Shown here piece by piece: positions 50,515-58,508 of a stretch of DNA of 64,000 bases (its first letter is position 1; each line of letters opens with the position of its first letter). The stretch comes from an uncultured Eubacteriales bacterium (GTDB taxonomy: Bacteria > Bacillota > Clostridia > Oscillospirales > Oscillospiraceae), in the NCBI GenBank assembly GCA_900545815.1, contig URAM01000001.1, positions 1 through 64,000 of the forward strand, given 5' to 3'. Position numbers and translations under genes: made by a program. Under the pieces are notes generated by a model. That model made no database searches, was not told the DNA's origin, and was given only the letters and a program-made list of their open reading frames with translations.

Positions 50515-50742
50515 ATGTTTGGCAAAAAGAAAAAAGAAATCGAGATCAATAAAGACATCGTCATCGGCGATCTGTTGAAGGTTATGCCCCAGGCAGCCGA
50601 AGTGCTCATGCGCAGCGGGATGCACTGTGTCTATTGCCCCTCTGCCATCAATGAGAGCTTGGAGGAAGCCTGCATGGTACACGGCATGGACTGTGACACC
50701 ATCCTGGACGAGCTGCTGGCTGAGAAAGCACTGCAAGACTAA
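50515..50742 (+). CDS. DUF1858 domain protein
   Basis: A protein of 75 residues. After a basic start the DUF1858 pattern is complete: INKDIVIGDLLKVMPQAAEVLMRSGMHCVYCPS, ending in LDELL. Members may act in hybrid-cluster or sulfur/iron-related chemistry; the pair of cysteines in HCVYC is conserved in the family. Precise role unknown. ATG 50515 has TAGGAG 8 bases upstream; a frame from 50482 adds an unlikely leader. Own promoter and terminator. Confidence 0.88.
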   Translation: MFGKKKKEIEINKDIVIGDLLKVMPQAAEVLMRSGMHCVYCPSAINESLEEACMVHGMDCDTILDELLAEKALQD

Positions 50743-50768
50743 TACACGCATATCATCAATGAGAAAGC

Positions 50769-50799
50769 AGAAGAACGGTCACCTTGACCGTTCTTCTTT
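50769..50799 (+). terminator. Terminator of the DUF1858 gene
   Basis: AGAAGAACGGTCA, 3-base loop, TGACCGTTCTTCT, TTC. Perfect 13-bp stem. Confidence 0.85.
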
Positions 50800-50814
50800 C
50801 ATGAGAGAGGCAAT

Positions 50815-51534
50815 ATGAGTAGAGTACAATTATCCCGCCGTTTGGAGATGGCCGCCCAGTGGGTGCCGGAAGGCGCGCGGCTGTGCGATGTGGGCACCGA
50901 CCACGCCGCCCTCCCCATCTGGCTCCTAGAGCAGGGGCGCGTGACCGGCGCCATCGCCACCGACATCCGTCCTGGCCCCCTAGACCGAGCCAGACGCAAT
51001 GTGGAGCGTTACGGCTACGCAAATGCAGTCCAGCTCCGCCTGTGTGATGGTCTGGCCGCAGTCCAGTCGGGGGAGGTGGATACGGTGACCATCTGCGGCA
51101 TGGGGGGCAAGATGATGATCTCCATCCTGGAGGCTGCCCCCTGGACAATCAACGGCGTCACCCTCATCCTACAGCCGATGAAGGCGCCTGGTGAGCTGCG
51201 CCAATGGCTCATCAGCCACGGCTACACCATCCAGGAGGAACGGACGCTGTGGGAGGAGGGGCATTGGTATACCTTGCTGCTGGCGCACGGCGGCAGGGAC
51301 GATGTGACCCTGACGCCGGGCAGGGAGGAGGCCGGCATCCCGTCCCGCTGGCGGAAGGGAGATGACTGGCAGGGCTATCTGGAACACTTATTGGTGCGGC
51401 TCCATAAGCAGCGCACGGGACTGGAGCGCTCCGAAAAGGCGGCAGACCCGACCCGACTGACCTACATCCAACAGGCGGAGAAGGAGTTAACCCGTCTGAG
51501 AGAACAACTGATGGAAGGAGTGTGGCCCCTATGA
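50815..51534 (+). CDS. trmK: tRNA (adenine-22-N1)-methyltransferase TrmK
   Basis: SAM-dependent RNA methyltransferase of 239 residues that modifies A22 in the D-loop of tRNA. The N-terminal Rossmann fold has LCDVGTDHAALP (SAM site), ATDIRPGPLDRA, GMGGKMM and LILQPMKAP; the C-terminal part is a coiled coil (LTYIQQAEKELTRLREQL), as in TrmK. AGAGAGG precedes ATG. The stop overlaps the start of the Nif3-like gene by 4 bases. trmK beside yqfO/nif3 is a conserved Firmicutes pair. Confidence 0.93.
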   Translation: MSRVQLSRRLEMAAQWVPEGARLCDVGTDHAALPIWLLEQGRVTGAIATDIRPGPLDRARRNVERYGYANAVQLRLCDGLAAVQSGEVDTVTICGMGGKMMISILEAAPWTINGVTLILQPMKAPGELRQWLISHGYTIQEERTLWEEGHWYTLLLAHGGRDDVTLTPGREEAGIPSRWRKGDDWQGYLEHLLVRLHKQRTGLERSEKAADPTRLTYIQQAEKELTRLREQLMEGVWPL

Positions 51535-52334
51535 CCACGGTACAAGACATTTATCGCTTCATCGACCAAGTGGCGCCCTTTGTCATCCAGGAATCCTGGG
51601 ACAACGCTGGGATGCTGGTGGGGCATTGGAAGCGTCCGGTGCAGAAGATTTTGGTGACCCTGGACATCACGCCAGAAGTGGTGTACGAGGCAGAGAAGGT
51701 GGGCGCTGACCTCATCGTTGCCCATCACCCCATCCTTTTCCATCCGGCTAAGCAGGTCACCGATGGCGGCATGGATCTGGTCGGACAACGGGTGCTGGCT
51801 CTGGCGGAACGGGGCATCGCCGCCATCTGCTGCCACACCAACTGGGACAGTGCCCAGGGGGGCGTCAATTACGTCTTGGCAAAGCTGTGCGGCTTGGAGA
51901 AGCAGCAGATATTGGAGGTCTCCGGCACCGATGAGCAGGGCGTGCCCTACGGCATCGGCCGCATGGGCACTCTGCCTCTGCCGGTGGCGCTGAAGGATTA
52001 TTTGAAGCTGCTCCAGGGCAGCCTGGAGCCTAACGGCCTGCGCTATGTGGACGGCGGCCGGCAGGTCTACCAGGTGGCTGTGGGCGGCGGCGCCTGCGGC
52101 GGGATGCTGGAGCAGGTGGCTAAGGCCGGCTGTGATACCTTTGTCACCGGCGATGTGAAATATGATCAGTTCCTGGACGCCAAGATGCTGGGCATCAACC
52201 TCATTGATGCCGGTCATTATCCCACCGAGGATCCGTCCATGCTGGTGCTTGGTTATCAGCTGGCCAAAGCGTTCCCAGAAGTGACTGTGCAGAAGTCCAA
52301 GCTCCATAAGGAGGTCATCCAGTATCAGGTCTGA
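51531..52334 (+). CDS. Nif3-like dinuclear metal centre protein
   Basis: A protein of 267 residues of the NIF3/YqfO family, toroidal hexamers with a two-metal site; often described as GTP cyclohydrolase-like, true function unsettled. Metal ligands are visible in VAHHPILFHP (paired His), CCHTNWDSAQGG (His and Asp) and the C-terminal VTGDVKYDQ and DAGHYPTE (His, Glu). The start is ATG 51531 in the ATGA overlap with trmK. It lacks the long PII-like insert of some YqfO proteins. Confidence 0.93.
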   Translation: MTTVQDIYRFIDQVAPFVIQESWDNAGMLVGHWKRPVQKILVTLDITPEVVYEAEKVGADLIVAHHPILFHPAKQVTDGGMDLVGQRVLALAERGIAAICCHTNWDSAQGGVNYVLAKLCGLEKQQILEVSGTDEQGVPYGIGRMGTLPLPVALKDYLKLLQGSLEPNGLRYVDGGRQVYQVAVGGGACGGMLEQVAKAGCDTFVTGDVKYDQFLDAKMLGINLIDAGHYPTEDPSMLVLGYQLAKAFPEVTVQKSKLHKEVIQYQV

Positions 52335-52387
52335 CAGCGCCTTCGACAGGGGCGTGAAACTTTTTCAAAAAAATTTGTATTTTCCCC

Positions 52388-52415
52388 TTGACGAATCCGG
52401 AATATATGGTATAAT
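52388..52415 (+). promoter_or_regulatory. Promoter of tRNA-Ser
   Basis: TTGACG, 16-base spacer, perfect TATAAT, about 62 bases before the tRNA. Confidence 0.8.
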
Positions 52416-52477
52416 AATCAACGTTGCACAGGTTAACGCCTTCGAACAAACGGTTCGACACAATGTGTCTCTTGCGT

Positions 52478-52568
52478 GGAGAAGTGGCTGAGTGGACGAA
52501 GGCGCACGATTGGAAATCGTGTTTACGTTGATAGCGTAACAAGGGTTCGAATCCCTTCTTCTCCGCCA
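52478..52568 (+). tRNA. tRNA-Ser, anticodon GGA
   Basis: A 91-base type II tRNA. Acceptor GGAGAAG / CTTCTCC, discriminator G and encoded CCA. The anticodon arm CACGATTGGAAATCGTG puts GGA in the loop, reading UCC and UCU. The long variable arm (TTACG / CGTAA) is the serine hallmark, and the T arm has GGTTCGAATCC. Confidence 0.97.
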
Positions 52569-52571
52569 TCG

Positions 52572-52606
52572 AAACGGCTGAAAACATTTGTTTTCAGCCG
52601 TTTTTT
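52572..52606 (+). terminator. Terminator of tRNA-Ser
   Basis: AAACGGCTGAAAAC, 4-base loop, GTTTTCAGCCGTTTTTT. Confidence 0.92.
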
Positions 52607-52637
52607 GTCGTTCCAGCTCACGTTTCACCGTCACAGA

Positions 52638-52686
52638 AAAACATCCCCCGAGGCCGGAATTTCAAGTTCGGCCTTGGGGGATGTTT
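52638..52686 (-). terminator. Terminator of the acyl-CoA thioesterase-like hydrolase gene
   Basis: Minus strand AAACATCCCCCAAGGCCG pairs with CGGCCTCGGGGGATGTTT (one mismatch), followed by TTCT. Confidence 0.8.
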
Positions 52687-52699
52687 CCGTTCCTGCGGT

Positions 52700-53605
52700 C
52701 TACTGCCAGACCTCCCGCAAAAAACGCAGCGTATCCTGCCAGCTCTCCGCCCGTTCCGCTTCACATTCCTGAGGGAACGCCCGCTCGGCACGGAGGAACT
52801 TGGCGCTGGTGGGCTTCACGGGAAGCACATAGTGCCCTAGGTGGGGGTAGAGGTGGTGTTCCACCGGATGGTGGAACGGATGGGCTTCCAGCTGGGACAG
52901 CAGAGAGGTGAAGGTCTCTGGGATGGGACACATCCCATCCTGTGCGCCTCCTAAGAACAGGATGGGGCCGTTGATGTTCCAGATTGGGATGACTGCTTCT
53001 GGGGTGGGGTTCTGCCGGTAGCATTCCAGCAGCAGCTCTCGGCTATACGGCTCCTTGTGGAGCAGGGTCGCCTGCCGGTACGCTTTGTACCAGGCATCGC
53101 CGTCCGATGGCACATAGGGCGCATAGGGCAGCGGCTGACCGTGGAAGGAGAATGCGCTTTCCAGCACCGGCTTTTTCCGCACCTCTCCTTGAGGCACCAG
53201 CTCCATGGGCGCCACCGACACCACGCAGGAGATCAGCTCCGGCAGCAGGCTCCCAGCCAGCAGGGCAAGGCACCCACCCATGGAGATGCCCCACAATCCG
53301 ACCTTGCGGTACCCGATGCGCTTGAGATGCTTGGCCGCCTGCTCGATCACGTCCACCGGCTGCTCCACCAGAAACTTAGGCAGCCCCAATGCACCGTGAT
53401 AGGCCAGCGCCAGCACAGTCATTCCCGCATCCACAAACTGTTCTGCCACTAGCTGGGTCAGCAAGAACTTGCCGGCGGAGCCGCCGAACAGGATGAGACA
53501 CTTGCCGGGGAAGGCGTTGTGGGCGGGCAGATACAGCTCCCCGAAGAAGCCGTCTTCCGCCATAGAAAAGGTTTCCGCTGGTTCATACCGTTGTTTCAAC
53601 ATCAT
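52700..53605 (-). CDS. Alpha/beta hydrolase, acyl-CoA thioester hydrolase (BAAT) C-terminal-like
   Basis: A soluble hydrolase of 301 residues. The nucleophile elbow is GLWGISMGGCLAL (Ser about 128); the Asp is in FLGGAQDGMCPI and the His in YPHLGHYVLP, a complete triad. The GxSMGG elbow and the HxxYPxLGH ending match the C-terminal domain of acyl-CoA:amino acid N-acyltransferase/acyl-CoA thioesterases, but the N-terminal domain of the animal enzymes is absent. Substrate unknown; bile- or fatty acyl-CoA-like esters are possible. It follows the short ATC-hydrolase-like gene by 10 bases and may be co-transcribed with it. Confidence 0.83.
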   Translation of the reverse strand: MMLKQRYEPAETFSMAEDGFFGELYLPAHNAFPGKCLILFGGSAGKFLLTQLVAEQFVDAGMTVLALAYHGALGLPKFLVEQPVDVIEQAAKHLKRIGYRKVGLWGISMGGCLALLAGSLLPELISCVVSVAPMELVPQGEVRKKPVLESAFSFHGQPLPYAPYVPSDGDAWYKAYRQATLLHKEPYSRELLLECYRQNPTPEAVIPIWNINGPILFLGGAQDGMCPIPETFTSLLSQLEAHPFHHPVEHHLYPHLGHYVLPVKPTSAKFLRAERAFPQECEAERAESWQDTLRFLREVWQ

Positions 53606-53614
53606 GGAAATCCC

Positions 53615-53947
53615 TCACTTTTTGTAAAACCGAAAATCGTATTTGCTCCCGCCTGTCCCCAGAGTCTGCGTCCGAGCAAAGCCCACCTTCTTCAGATCGC
53701 CGTAGGTGTAGTTGTCGCACGCACAGAAGAACCGGCAGGCTTCCGGCGCACCGCAGGCACAGCGGGTGTCGTACCACAGGCACTGGTGGATGTCCAGGGT
53801 GAACTGCCCCTTCTGGGCGGCAAAGTCGCGCACCCAGGCATCACTCTTTCGGGTGACCATGCCGAAAAGCGCTTTGAAGATGGCGTAGAAAAAAGGCATC
53901 TTCTTCGCCTTGGCATAAAAGGCGTGCATGGCCGGCCCAACTACCAT
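53615..53947 (-). CDS. L-2-amino-thiazoline-4-carboxylic acid hydrolase-like protein, short form
   Basis: The visible C-terminal half fits the ATC hydrolase family: CLWYDTRCACGAPEACRFFCACDN, then YGDLKKVGFARTQTLGTGGSKYDF (last Cys of the usual CDF changed to Tyr). Family members are around 200 residues; here only about 110 follow the first plausible start (ATG 53947), and there is no good ribosome binding site. The frame stays open upstream to 54118 but a promoter for this strand lies inside it (54031-54003), so the extension is not likely coding. The gene may be 5' truncated or decayed. Substrate cannot be inferred. Confidence 0.6.
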   Translation of the reverse strand: MVVGPAMHAFYAKAKKMPFFYAIFKALFGMVTRKSDAWVRDFAAQKGQFTLDIHQCLWYDTRCACGAPEACRFFCACDNYTYGDLKKVGFARTQTLGTGGSKYDFRFYKK

Positions 53948-54002
53948 GCGGGTGTACCGCAAGCAGGGTTTTACTTGTATGATAACCTTACAGTTCAGGG
54001 AT

Positions 54003-54031
54003 AGTGTAGTATACTTGAACTCATTCGTCAA
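54003..54031 (-). promoter_or_regulatory. Promoter of the ATC-hydrolase-like/thioesterase-like pair
   Basis: Minus strand TTGACG, 17-base spacer, TACACT. Confidence 0.6.
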
Positions 54032-54130
54032 GCAGACAAGCAACAAGGAAACCCAAAAGGAGTGTGACCCACATTTGATAAACTCCAGCAAAGGCGGATC
54101 GGGGGAAATCAAAACCATAACCCGATAAGA

Positions 54131-54164
54131 AAAGAGCCAGTACCAAAACGGTACTGACTCCTTT
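54131..54164 (-). terminator. Terminator of the orphan response regulator gene
   Basis: Minus strand GAGTCAGTACC, 5-base loop, GGTACTGGCTC, TTTTCTT; one G-T pair. The stop codon of the regulator adjoins it. Confidence 0.85.
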
Positions 54165-54166
54165 TG

Positions 54167-54838
54167 TTACATCCGCCGGAACACATAGCTCCGATCCGGC
54201 GTGCAGGACAGCTCAAAGGGACTGCCATCCTCCAGCTCCAGCGCCGTGCGCAGGCGGCTGATGTTCTGGGACAGGGTGTTGTCGCTGGTGTCCGACTCGC
54301 CCCAGACCTTCCGTTTCAGTTCCTGGCTGGAGATGCGCTGCCCTGGCGCCGAGGCCAGCAGGCAGAGGAGCTGGAACTGCTTCTGGGGCAGGGTGATGCG
54401 CTTGCTGGACAGCTCCACCGTGCCGGTGAGCAGGTCGATGCGCAGGGGCGGACAGGCGATGACCTGGGACAGCTCCGGCAGGCGCCGGCGGAGGGCGGCC
54501 ACGATGCGGGCGTGGAGGACTGGGTAAGGGCAGGGCTTTAAAATGTAGTCGTCCCCGCCCAGTAGGAGAGCGTCCACTTCCTGTTCCGCTTGGCAAGTGA
54601 AAAAGAGCACCGGCATACGATGACTGGCACGCAGCGTCTGGCAGAAATCCAGTCCGGAGCCGTCCGGCAGGGTCACGTCCAGCAAAATCAAGTCAGGCAA
54701 GAGTTCGTCCACCGCGAACCACGCCGCTTGTAGGGTGCTCACCCGATGCACCGTAAATCCGTCCGCTTCCAGCTGGGGCTGATACCCGCCGCTGTCCGGA
54801 CTGTCACCCTCCACCAGTAAGATATGCGCCTGGCTCAT
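54167..54838 (-). CDS. Orphan OmpR-family response regulator
   Basis: A regulator of 223 residues with no kinase gene next to it. The receiver has VEGDSP at the acidic pocket (one acidic residue replaced by Gly compared with VEDD), LLDVTLPDGSG with the phospho-accepting Asp, and ILKPC with the Lys. The winged helix ends in SRLRTALELEDGS and DRSYVF, more divergent than the two other regulators of the window. ATG 54838 with AAAGGAGG upstream. The weakened acidic pocket may alter metal binding and phosphorylation. Target unknown; the divergent surface-protein operon at 54985 is a candidate. Confidence 0.85.
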   Translation of the reverse strand: MSQAHILLVEGDSPDSGGYQPQLEADGFTVHRVSTLQAAWFAVDELLPDLILLDVTLPDGSGLDFCQTLRASHRMPVLFFTCQAEQEVDALLLGGDDYILKPCPYPVLHARIVAALRRRLPELSQVIACPPLRIDLLTGTVELSSKRITLPQKQFQLLCLLASAPGQRISSQELKRKVWGESDTSDNTLSQNISRLRTALELEDGSPFELSCTPDRSYVFRRM

Positions 54839-54984
54839 GTTACGCCCTCCTTTCCACCGTTATCTTTTTCAAATAGTATACCACAAACCCCTGCGCCCAT
54901 GGTGAAAATGACAATTTTGTCATTCCAGCCACAAAGACATGGTTTTCTGGTATCCTAAGAAGCAAGAGGAAGGAGGGAAGGAGG

Positions 54985-55224
54985 ATGACAACCGTGCGCA
55001 GTGTGTTTTTAGACGGCGGGGAGTGCCTGGCGGATTTGATGCTGGACATCCACCTGGCCAATGGCAACGTGATCCTGTTCACCATGGCCTCCCTGGCAGA
55101 GGATCCGGCGTTCCAAGCCCTTTGGGACAGCGGTGCGATCTACCGTCCCAAGCCCCAAGGCTCTGGCATCGTCTGGCCGGACGGCACATATCTGCCGCTG
55201 AAACGGGTGTTCTCGCTGCTGTAG
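54985..55224 (+). CDS. Small DUF2442-like protein A
   Basis: A protein of 79 residues. The pattern ADLMLDIHLANGNVILFTM, then ALWDSGAIYRPKP and GIVWPDGTYLPLKRV resembles DUF2442, a small beta/alpha fold often found as half of gene pairs of toxin-antitoxin type, but here no toxin is seen. GGAGGGAAGGAGG lies just ahead of ATG. It is followed after 10 bases by a second protein of the same kind and then by the surface protein at 55498. Function unknown. Confidence 0.72.
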   Translation: MTTVRSVFLDGGECLADLMLDIHLANGNVILFTMASLAEDPAFQALWDSGAIYRPKPQGSGIVWPDGTYLPLKRVFSLL

Positions 55225-55234
55225 GAGGGTTTAT

Positions 55235-55492
55235 ATGGAAGGAAAGATCAAAGCTGTCAGCATCGTGGACGGCGACCCGTTGGTCATCAGCGTGGAGCTG
55301 TCCAGCGGCAACAGCGTGCTGTTGGACTTGAAGGCCAAGCTGGGTCAGCCGGAGTTTGCCGAGATCCCCACCCTGTCCCTGCCGCGGACGGATGGGCGGG
55401 AGGTGTCTTGGTACAATGGCGCTCACCTGGATTTGGAAGAAATCAAAACACTGCTGGCCGAGAGCGGCACAGCCAACGAAAAGGAGGAATGA
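55235..55492 (+). CDS. Small DUF2442-like protein B
   Basis: A protein of 85 residues, related to its neighbour: VISVELSSGNSVLLDLKAKLG corresponds to the LANGNVILF strand pair, and VSWYNGAHLDLEEIKTLL to the GIVWPDG end. TAGGAGG precedes ATG. The start of the surface-protein gene lies 6 bases after the stop, and its ribosome binding site is inside this gene's last codons, so translation is coupled. The duplicated small pair may be regulators or chaperone-like partners of the secreted protein; no direct evidence. Confidence 0.72.
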   Translation: MEGKIKAVSIVDGDPLVISVELSSGNSVLLDLKAKLGQPEFAEIPTLSLPRTDGREVSWYNGAHLDLEEIKTLLAESGTANEKEE

Positions 55493-55497
55493 GAAGG

Positions 55498-57816
55498 ATG
55501 AAACGTATCATCAGCACCCTGCTCAGCTTGAGCTTGGTGCTCAGCCTGCTGCCGACGGTGGCGCTGGCGGAGGGGGAGAGTTTAGGATTGCTGTTTGAAG
55601 CTCCTGACTCGCTATTCGTAGGCCAATCCACTTACGTGAGTGTTGGAGATGAAAACGGATTAGTGATGGAACATGTTGACTGGACGGCTACACCTGATTC
55701 TATCGTTCAGTTGGACGAAGTCACTGATGCTGATATGCCCACCAGCCAAAATCTTTCTGCTCATGTTAAAGTCACTGCGAAACAAGCGGGCACAGTGGAG
55801 ATTAAAGCTACTACAGACAGCGGGAAAATGGGTACCCATAAGATAACCGTTGAGCCTCTGGTGCCGGTGGAAAAAATCAAGCTGGACAGTGAAATGACGG
55901 TCACTACTTCTGGTCTGCATGAGCTGGAATACACGATCGAACCGGCAAATGCAAGCATACAAGACCTAGAATGGGAATCTACGGATGCGGCTGTCGCTAA
56001 GGTTCAATATAGCAGTGGCAGATATGTGTTGTATGCGTACAAAAATGGTACCACCACCATCACCGCCACAGCAACCGACGGCAGCGGTGTAACGGCCAGT
56101 TGCGAAGTCACTGTTAACATTAACTATCCGGTGCAGGGCATTTCCCTGAACCATGATGCTAAGACCTTTACCAAGGCTGGCGAAACGCTGCAACTGACTG
56201 CAACCATTTATCCTGACAGCGCCACCAACAAAACCGTCACCTGGAAATCCAGCGACAAAACGGTTGCCACTGTGGACGAAAGCGGCCTGGTCACGGCTGT
56301 AGGCAACGGCACGGCAAACATCACCGCCACCACCGAGGACGGCAATTATACGGCCACCTGCCAGGTCACCGTGGAGATTCCGGAACTGACCCTCTCCTTG
56401 GATAAGTCTGAGCTGACCCTGACCCAGACGGAAGAACAGCAGAAACTGACCGCTACCGTCAGCGACCCAGAGGAAAAGGTCACTTGGCTCTCCAGCGACC
56501 CCTTTGTTGCCACCGTCGCCAGAGACGGCACTGTTACCGCTATCGCCAATGGCACAGCCACCATCACTGCTTCTGCGGGGGACAAGACCGTCAGCTGTAC
56601 CGTCGAGGTCGCGCTCACCGATACGCCCGCCCATACCCACGTCTGGTCTAAGAGCTGGGATGCCAACGTGTTCTACCACTATCGCCGATGCCAGAACAGG
56701 GAAACCTGCAACTTCACCAGCTTGGAAAAGCAGGCAGGCTTTAATAGCCACACCTTTGTGAACGGCAAGTGCTCTGTCTGCGGTCGGGGTCAAGACAACA
56801 GCAAGGTTCAATTTGGCAAGGTGGAGCTGATCCAGACCCAGTTCGCTTATACTGGGAAGGAGATCGAGTTCGTGGACAGAAACAATGTCCGTGCTACCCT
56901 GGCCGATGGCACTACCCAGGATATTCCTCTGAGTTTTCTCACCAGAAACCTCTGCAAGGATGGCATTTCCGTTAATAAGTGCTTGGAACCGGGCACCTAT
57001 ACCGCAGAGGTCACAGCGTTCACCGGTCTTTACGAGGGCACCATCAATGTTACCATCACTGTGGTCGCTCCCACCCATGCCCACCAGTACAGCAACCAGT
57101 GGACCAGCGACGCCACGAACCACTGGCACGAGTGCGAATGTGGCGAAAAGAGCGACCTGAGCGCCCACCAGTTCCAGTGGGTCATCGACTGGGAAGCGAC
57201 CGCCACCACGACAGGCCGGAAGCATCAGGAATGCACCATCTGCGGCTACCAGACCGCTCCGGTGACCATCCCGAAGAAGTCCGCACCTACCATCACCGTC
57301 AAGGACAGCACGATCACCGTCTCCAACAAGAGCCAGACCACCAAGCTGGACGTGAAGGCGGACAAGGACGCCAAGCTGACCTACAAGTCAGATAACAAGT
57401 CGGTGAAGGTGGACAAAAACGGCAAGGTGACCATCGCAAAGAACTTCGTGGGCAAGGCCACCATCACCGTCACCGCCACCTCTGGCGGTGCCAAGACCAC
57501 CCAAAAGGTGACCATCACCGTCAACCCCAAGGGCACCACCTTCCGAGCGGTGTACAATGGGAAGGGAAGGAAGCTGAAGGCTTATTGGAACCGGAACAGC
57601 CAAGTCGATGGCTACCAGCTCCAGTATGGCACCAGCAAGAACTTCACCGGCTGCAAGACCGTGACCCTCAAGAGCAACCAATGCACCGGTTCTGTCCGCA
57701 CCGGACTGAAGAAGAACGCCACCTATTACGTCCGTATCCGCACCTACAAACGGGTCAGCGGCAAGACCTACTACTCCGATTGGAGCGAGATGAAATCCTT
57801 CAAGGTCGTGCGTTGA
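55498..57816 (+). CDS. Secreted Ig-like (BIG2) and fibronectin-III surface protein
   Basis: A protein of 772 residues. Signal peptide about 1-24. Four or more Ig-like BIG2 domains (about 30-380), each ending in the form V-A-V--G-T-TITAT-, for example WKSSDKTVATVDESG. Two Cys/His-rich inserts follow, HTHVWSK...CSVCG and HAHQYSN...CECG, the zinc-ribbon-like stretches common in Clostridia surface proteins. The end (about 590-772) is an Ig-like plus Fn3 module almost identical in sequence and DNA to the tail of the toroid protein at 18520. No sorting signal or SLH domain; that shared tail may mediate attachment. ATG 55498 has AAGGAGG at 10 bases. Role likely adhesion; ligand unknown. Confidence 0.85.
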   Translation: MKRIISTLLSLSLVLSLLPTVALAEGESLGLLFEAPDSLFVGQSTYVSVGDENGLVMEHVDWTATPDSIVQLDEVTDADMPTSQNLSAHVKVTAKQAGTVEIKATTDSGKMGTHKITVEPLVPVEKIKLDSEMTVTTSGLHELEYTIEPANASIQDLEWESTDAAVAKVQYSSGRYVLYAYKNGTTTITATATDGSGVTASCEVTVNINYPVQGISLNHDAKTFTKAGETLQLTATIYPDSATNKTVTWKSSDKTVATVDESGLVTAVGNGTANITATTEDGNYTATCQVTVEIPELTLSLDKSELTLTQTEEQQKLTATVSDPEEKVTWLSSDPFVATVARDGTVTAIANGTATITASAGDKTVSCTVEVALTDTPAHTHVWSKSWDANVFYHYRRCQNRETCNFTSLEKQAGFNSHTFVNGKCSVCGRGQDNSKVQFGKVELIQTQFAYTGKEIEFVDRNNVRATLADGTTQDIPLSFLTRNLCKDGISVNKCLEPGTYTAEVTAFTGLYEGTINVTITVVAPTHAHQYSNQWTSDATNHWHECECGEKSDLSAHQFQWVIDWEATATTTGRKHQECTICGYQTAPVTIPKKSAPTITVKDSTITVSNKSQTTKLDVKADKDAKLTYKSDNKSVKVDKNGKVTIAKNFVGKATITVTATSGGAKTTQKVTITVNPKGTTFRAVYNGKGRKLKAYWNRNSQVDGYQLQYGTSKNFTGCKTVTLKSNQCTGSVRTGLKKNATYYVRIRTYKRVSGKTYYSDWSEMKSFKVVR

Positions 57817-57849
57817 GCCAACACAGTACATTGCACCATCCAAACAGCA

Positions 57850-57886
57850 AACCCCCGTCAGAACACGCTGACGGGGGTTGTTTGTT
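57850..57886 (+). terminator. Terminator after the Ig-like surface protein gene
   Basis: AACCCCCGTCAG, 6-base loop, CTGACGGGGGTT, GTTTGTTTTT. Confidence 0.9.
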
Positions 57887-57887
57887 T

Positions 57888-58508
57888 TTACTTCTTCTTG
57901 GCGATGAGACAGAGCCAATGCAGCTCTGGGTTGCTGTGCCCCTCCGCACGAGGGAAGCCCGCGGCAGACAGGGCGCTGCGCAGCTGCTCCTTGTCGTAGA
58001 CCTGCATCCCTTGGATCTTTTTCATCCACTTGGCCTCGATCTCTGGGTTCTTGCCGTCTGTCTCGTTGCAGAGGAAGAACAGGCCGCCAGGTTTCAGCAC
58101 CCGAAGCACTTCTGCGAAGCAGGCTTCCAGCCCTGGCCAGAAGTAGACGGTTTCAAAGGCGGACACCACATCAAAGGTGTTGTCCTCAAAGGGCAGCACC
58201 GCCACGTTGCCCTGCACCACCTGGCAGCGGCCGTCCGCAATGGCCTGCCGGTTGTATTTCTTGGCAGTCGCCACGCTGACCGGCGAGTAGTCCAGCCCAG
58301 TCACCTGTCCGTTCGGACACTGTGCCAGCCAGCGAGCTAGGTTGGCGCCGCCGCCGCAGCCGGCGTCCAAAATGTTGGCGTTGGCGGGGACGGTCAGGAA
58401 GGAGAATCCCCACTCTGCCAGCTTGGCGTGGTGACTGCCGTTCATGAGTTGGGTCATCAACTTCCCGCCTAAGCCCTCCGGCTTGCAGGTGTTCTGATAA
58501 AAGCCCAT
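57888..58508 (-). CDS. Class I SAM-dependent methyltransferase
   Basis: A protein of 206 residues. The Rossmann fold has ILDAGCGGGANLARWL (motif I), TGLDYSPVSVATA, VAVLPFEDNTFDVVSAFETVYFW (motif IV) and LRVLKPGGLFFL. The acceptor is not evident; family members of the Methyltransf_11 type act on small molecules, quinones or metabolites. Its ATG shares a base with the stop of the EFR1 gene (TAATG), so the two are translationally coupled in a five-gene leftward operon. Two Asn-rich N-terminal motifs (KLMTQLMNGSHHAKL) are common to a clostridial subgroup. Confidence 0.9.
   Translation of the reverse strand: MGFYQNTCKPEGLGGKLMTQLMNGSHHAKLAEWGFSFLTVPANANILDAGCGGGANLARWLAQCPNGQVTGLDYSPVSVATAKKYNRQAIADGRCQVVQGNVAVLPFEDNTFDVVSAFETVYFWPGLEACFAEVLRVLKPGGLFFLCNETDGKNPEIEAKWMKKIQGMQVYDKEQLRSALSAAGFPRAEGHSNPELHWLCLIAKKK

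Noticed and set aside
53948..54118. N-terminal extension of the ATC-hydrolase-like gene
   Set aside because: A promoter for that strand lies within it and the sequence shows no family similarity.
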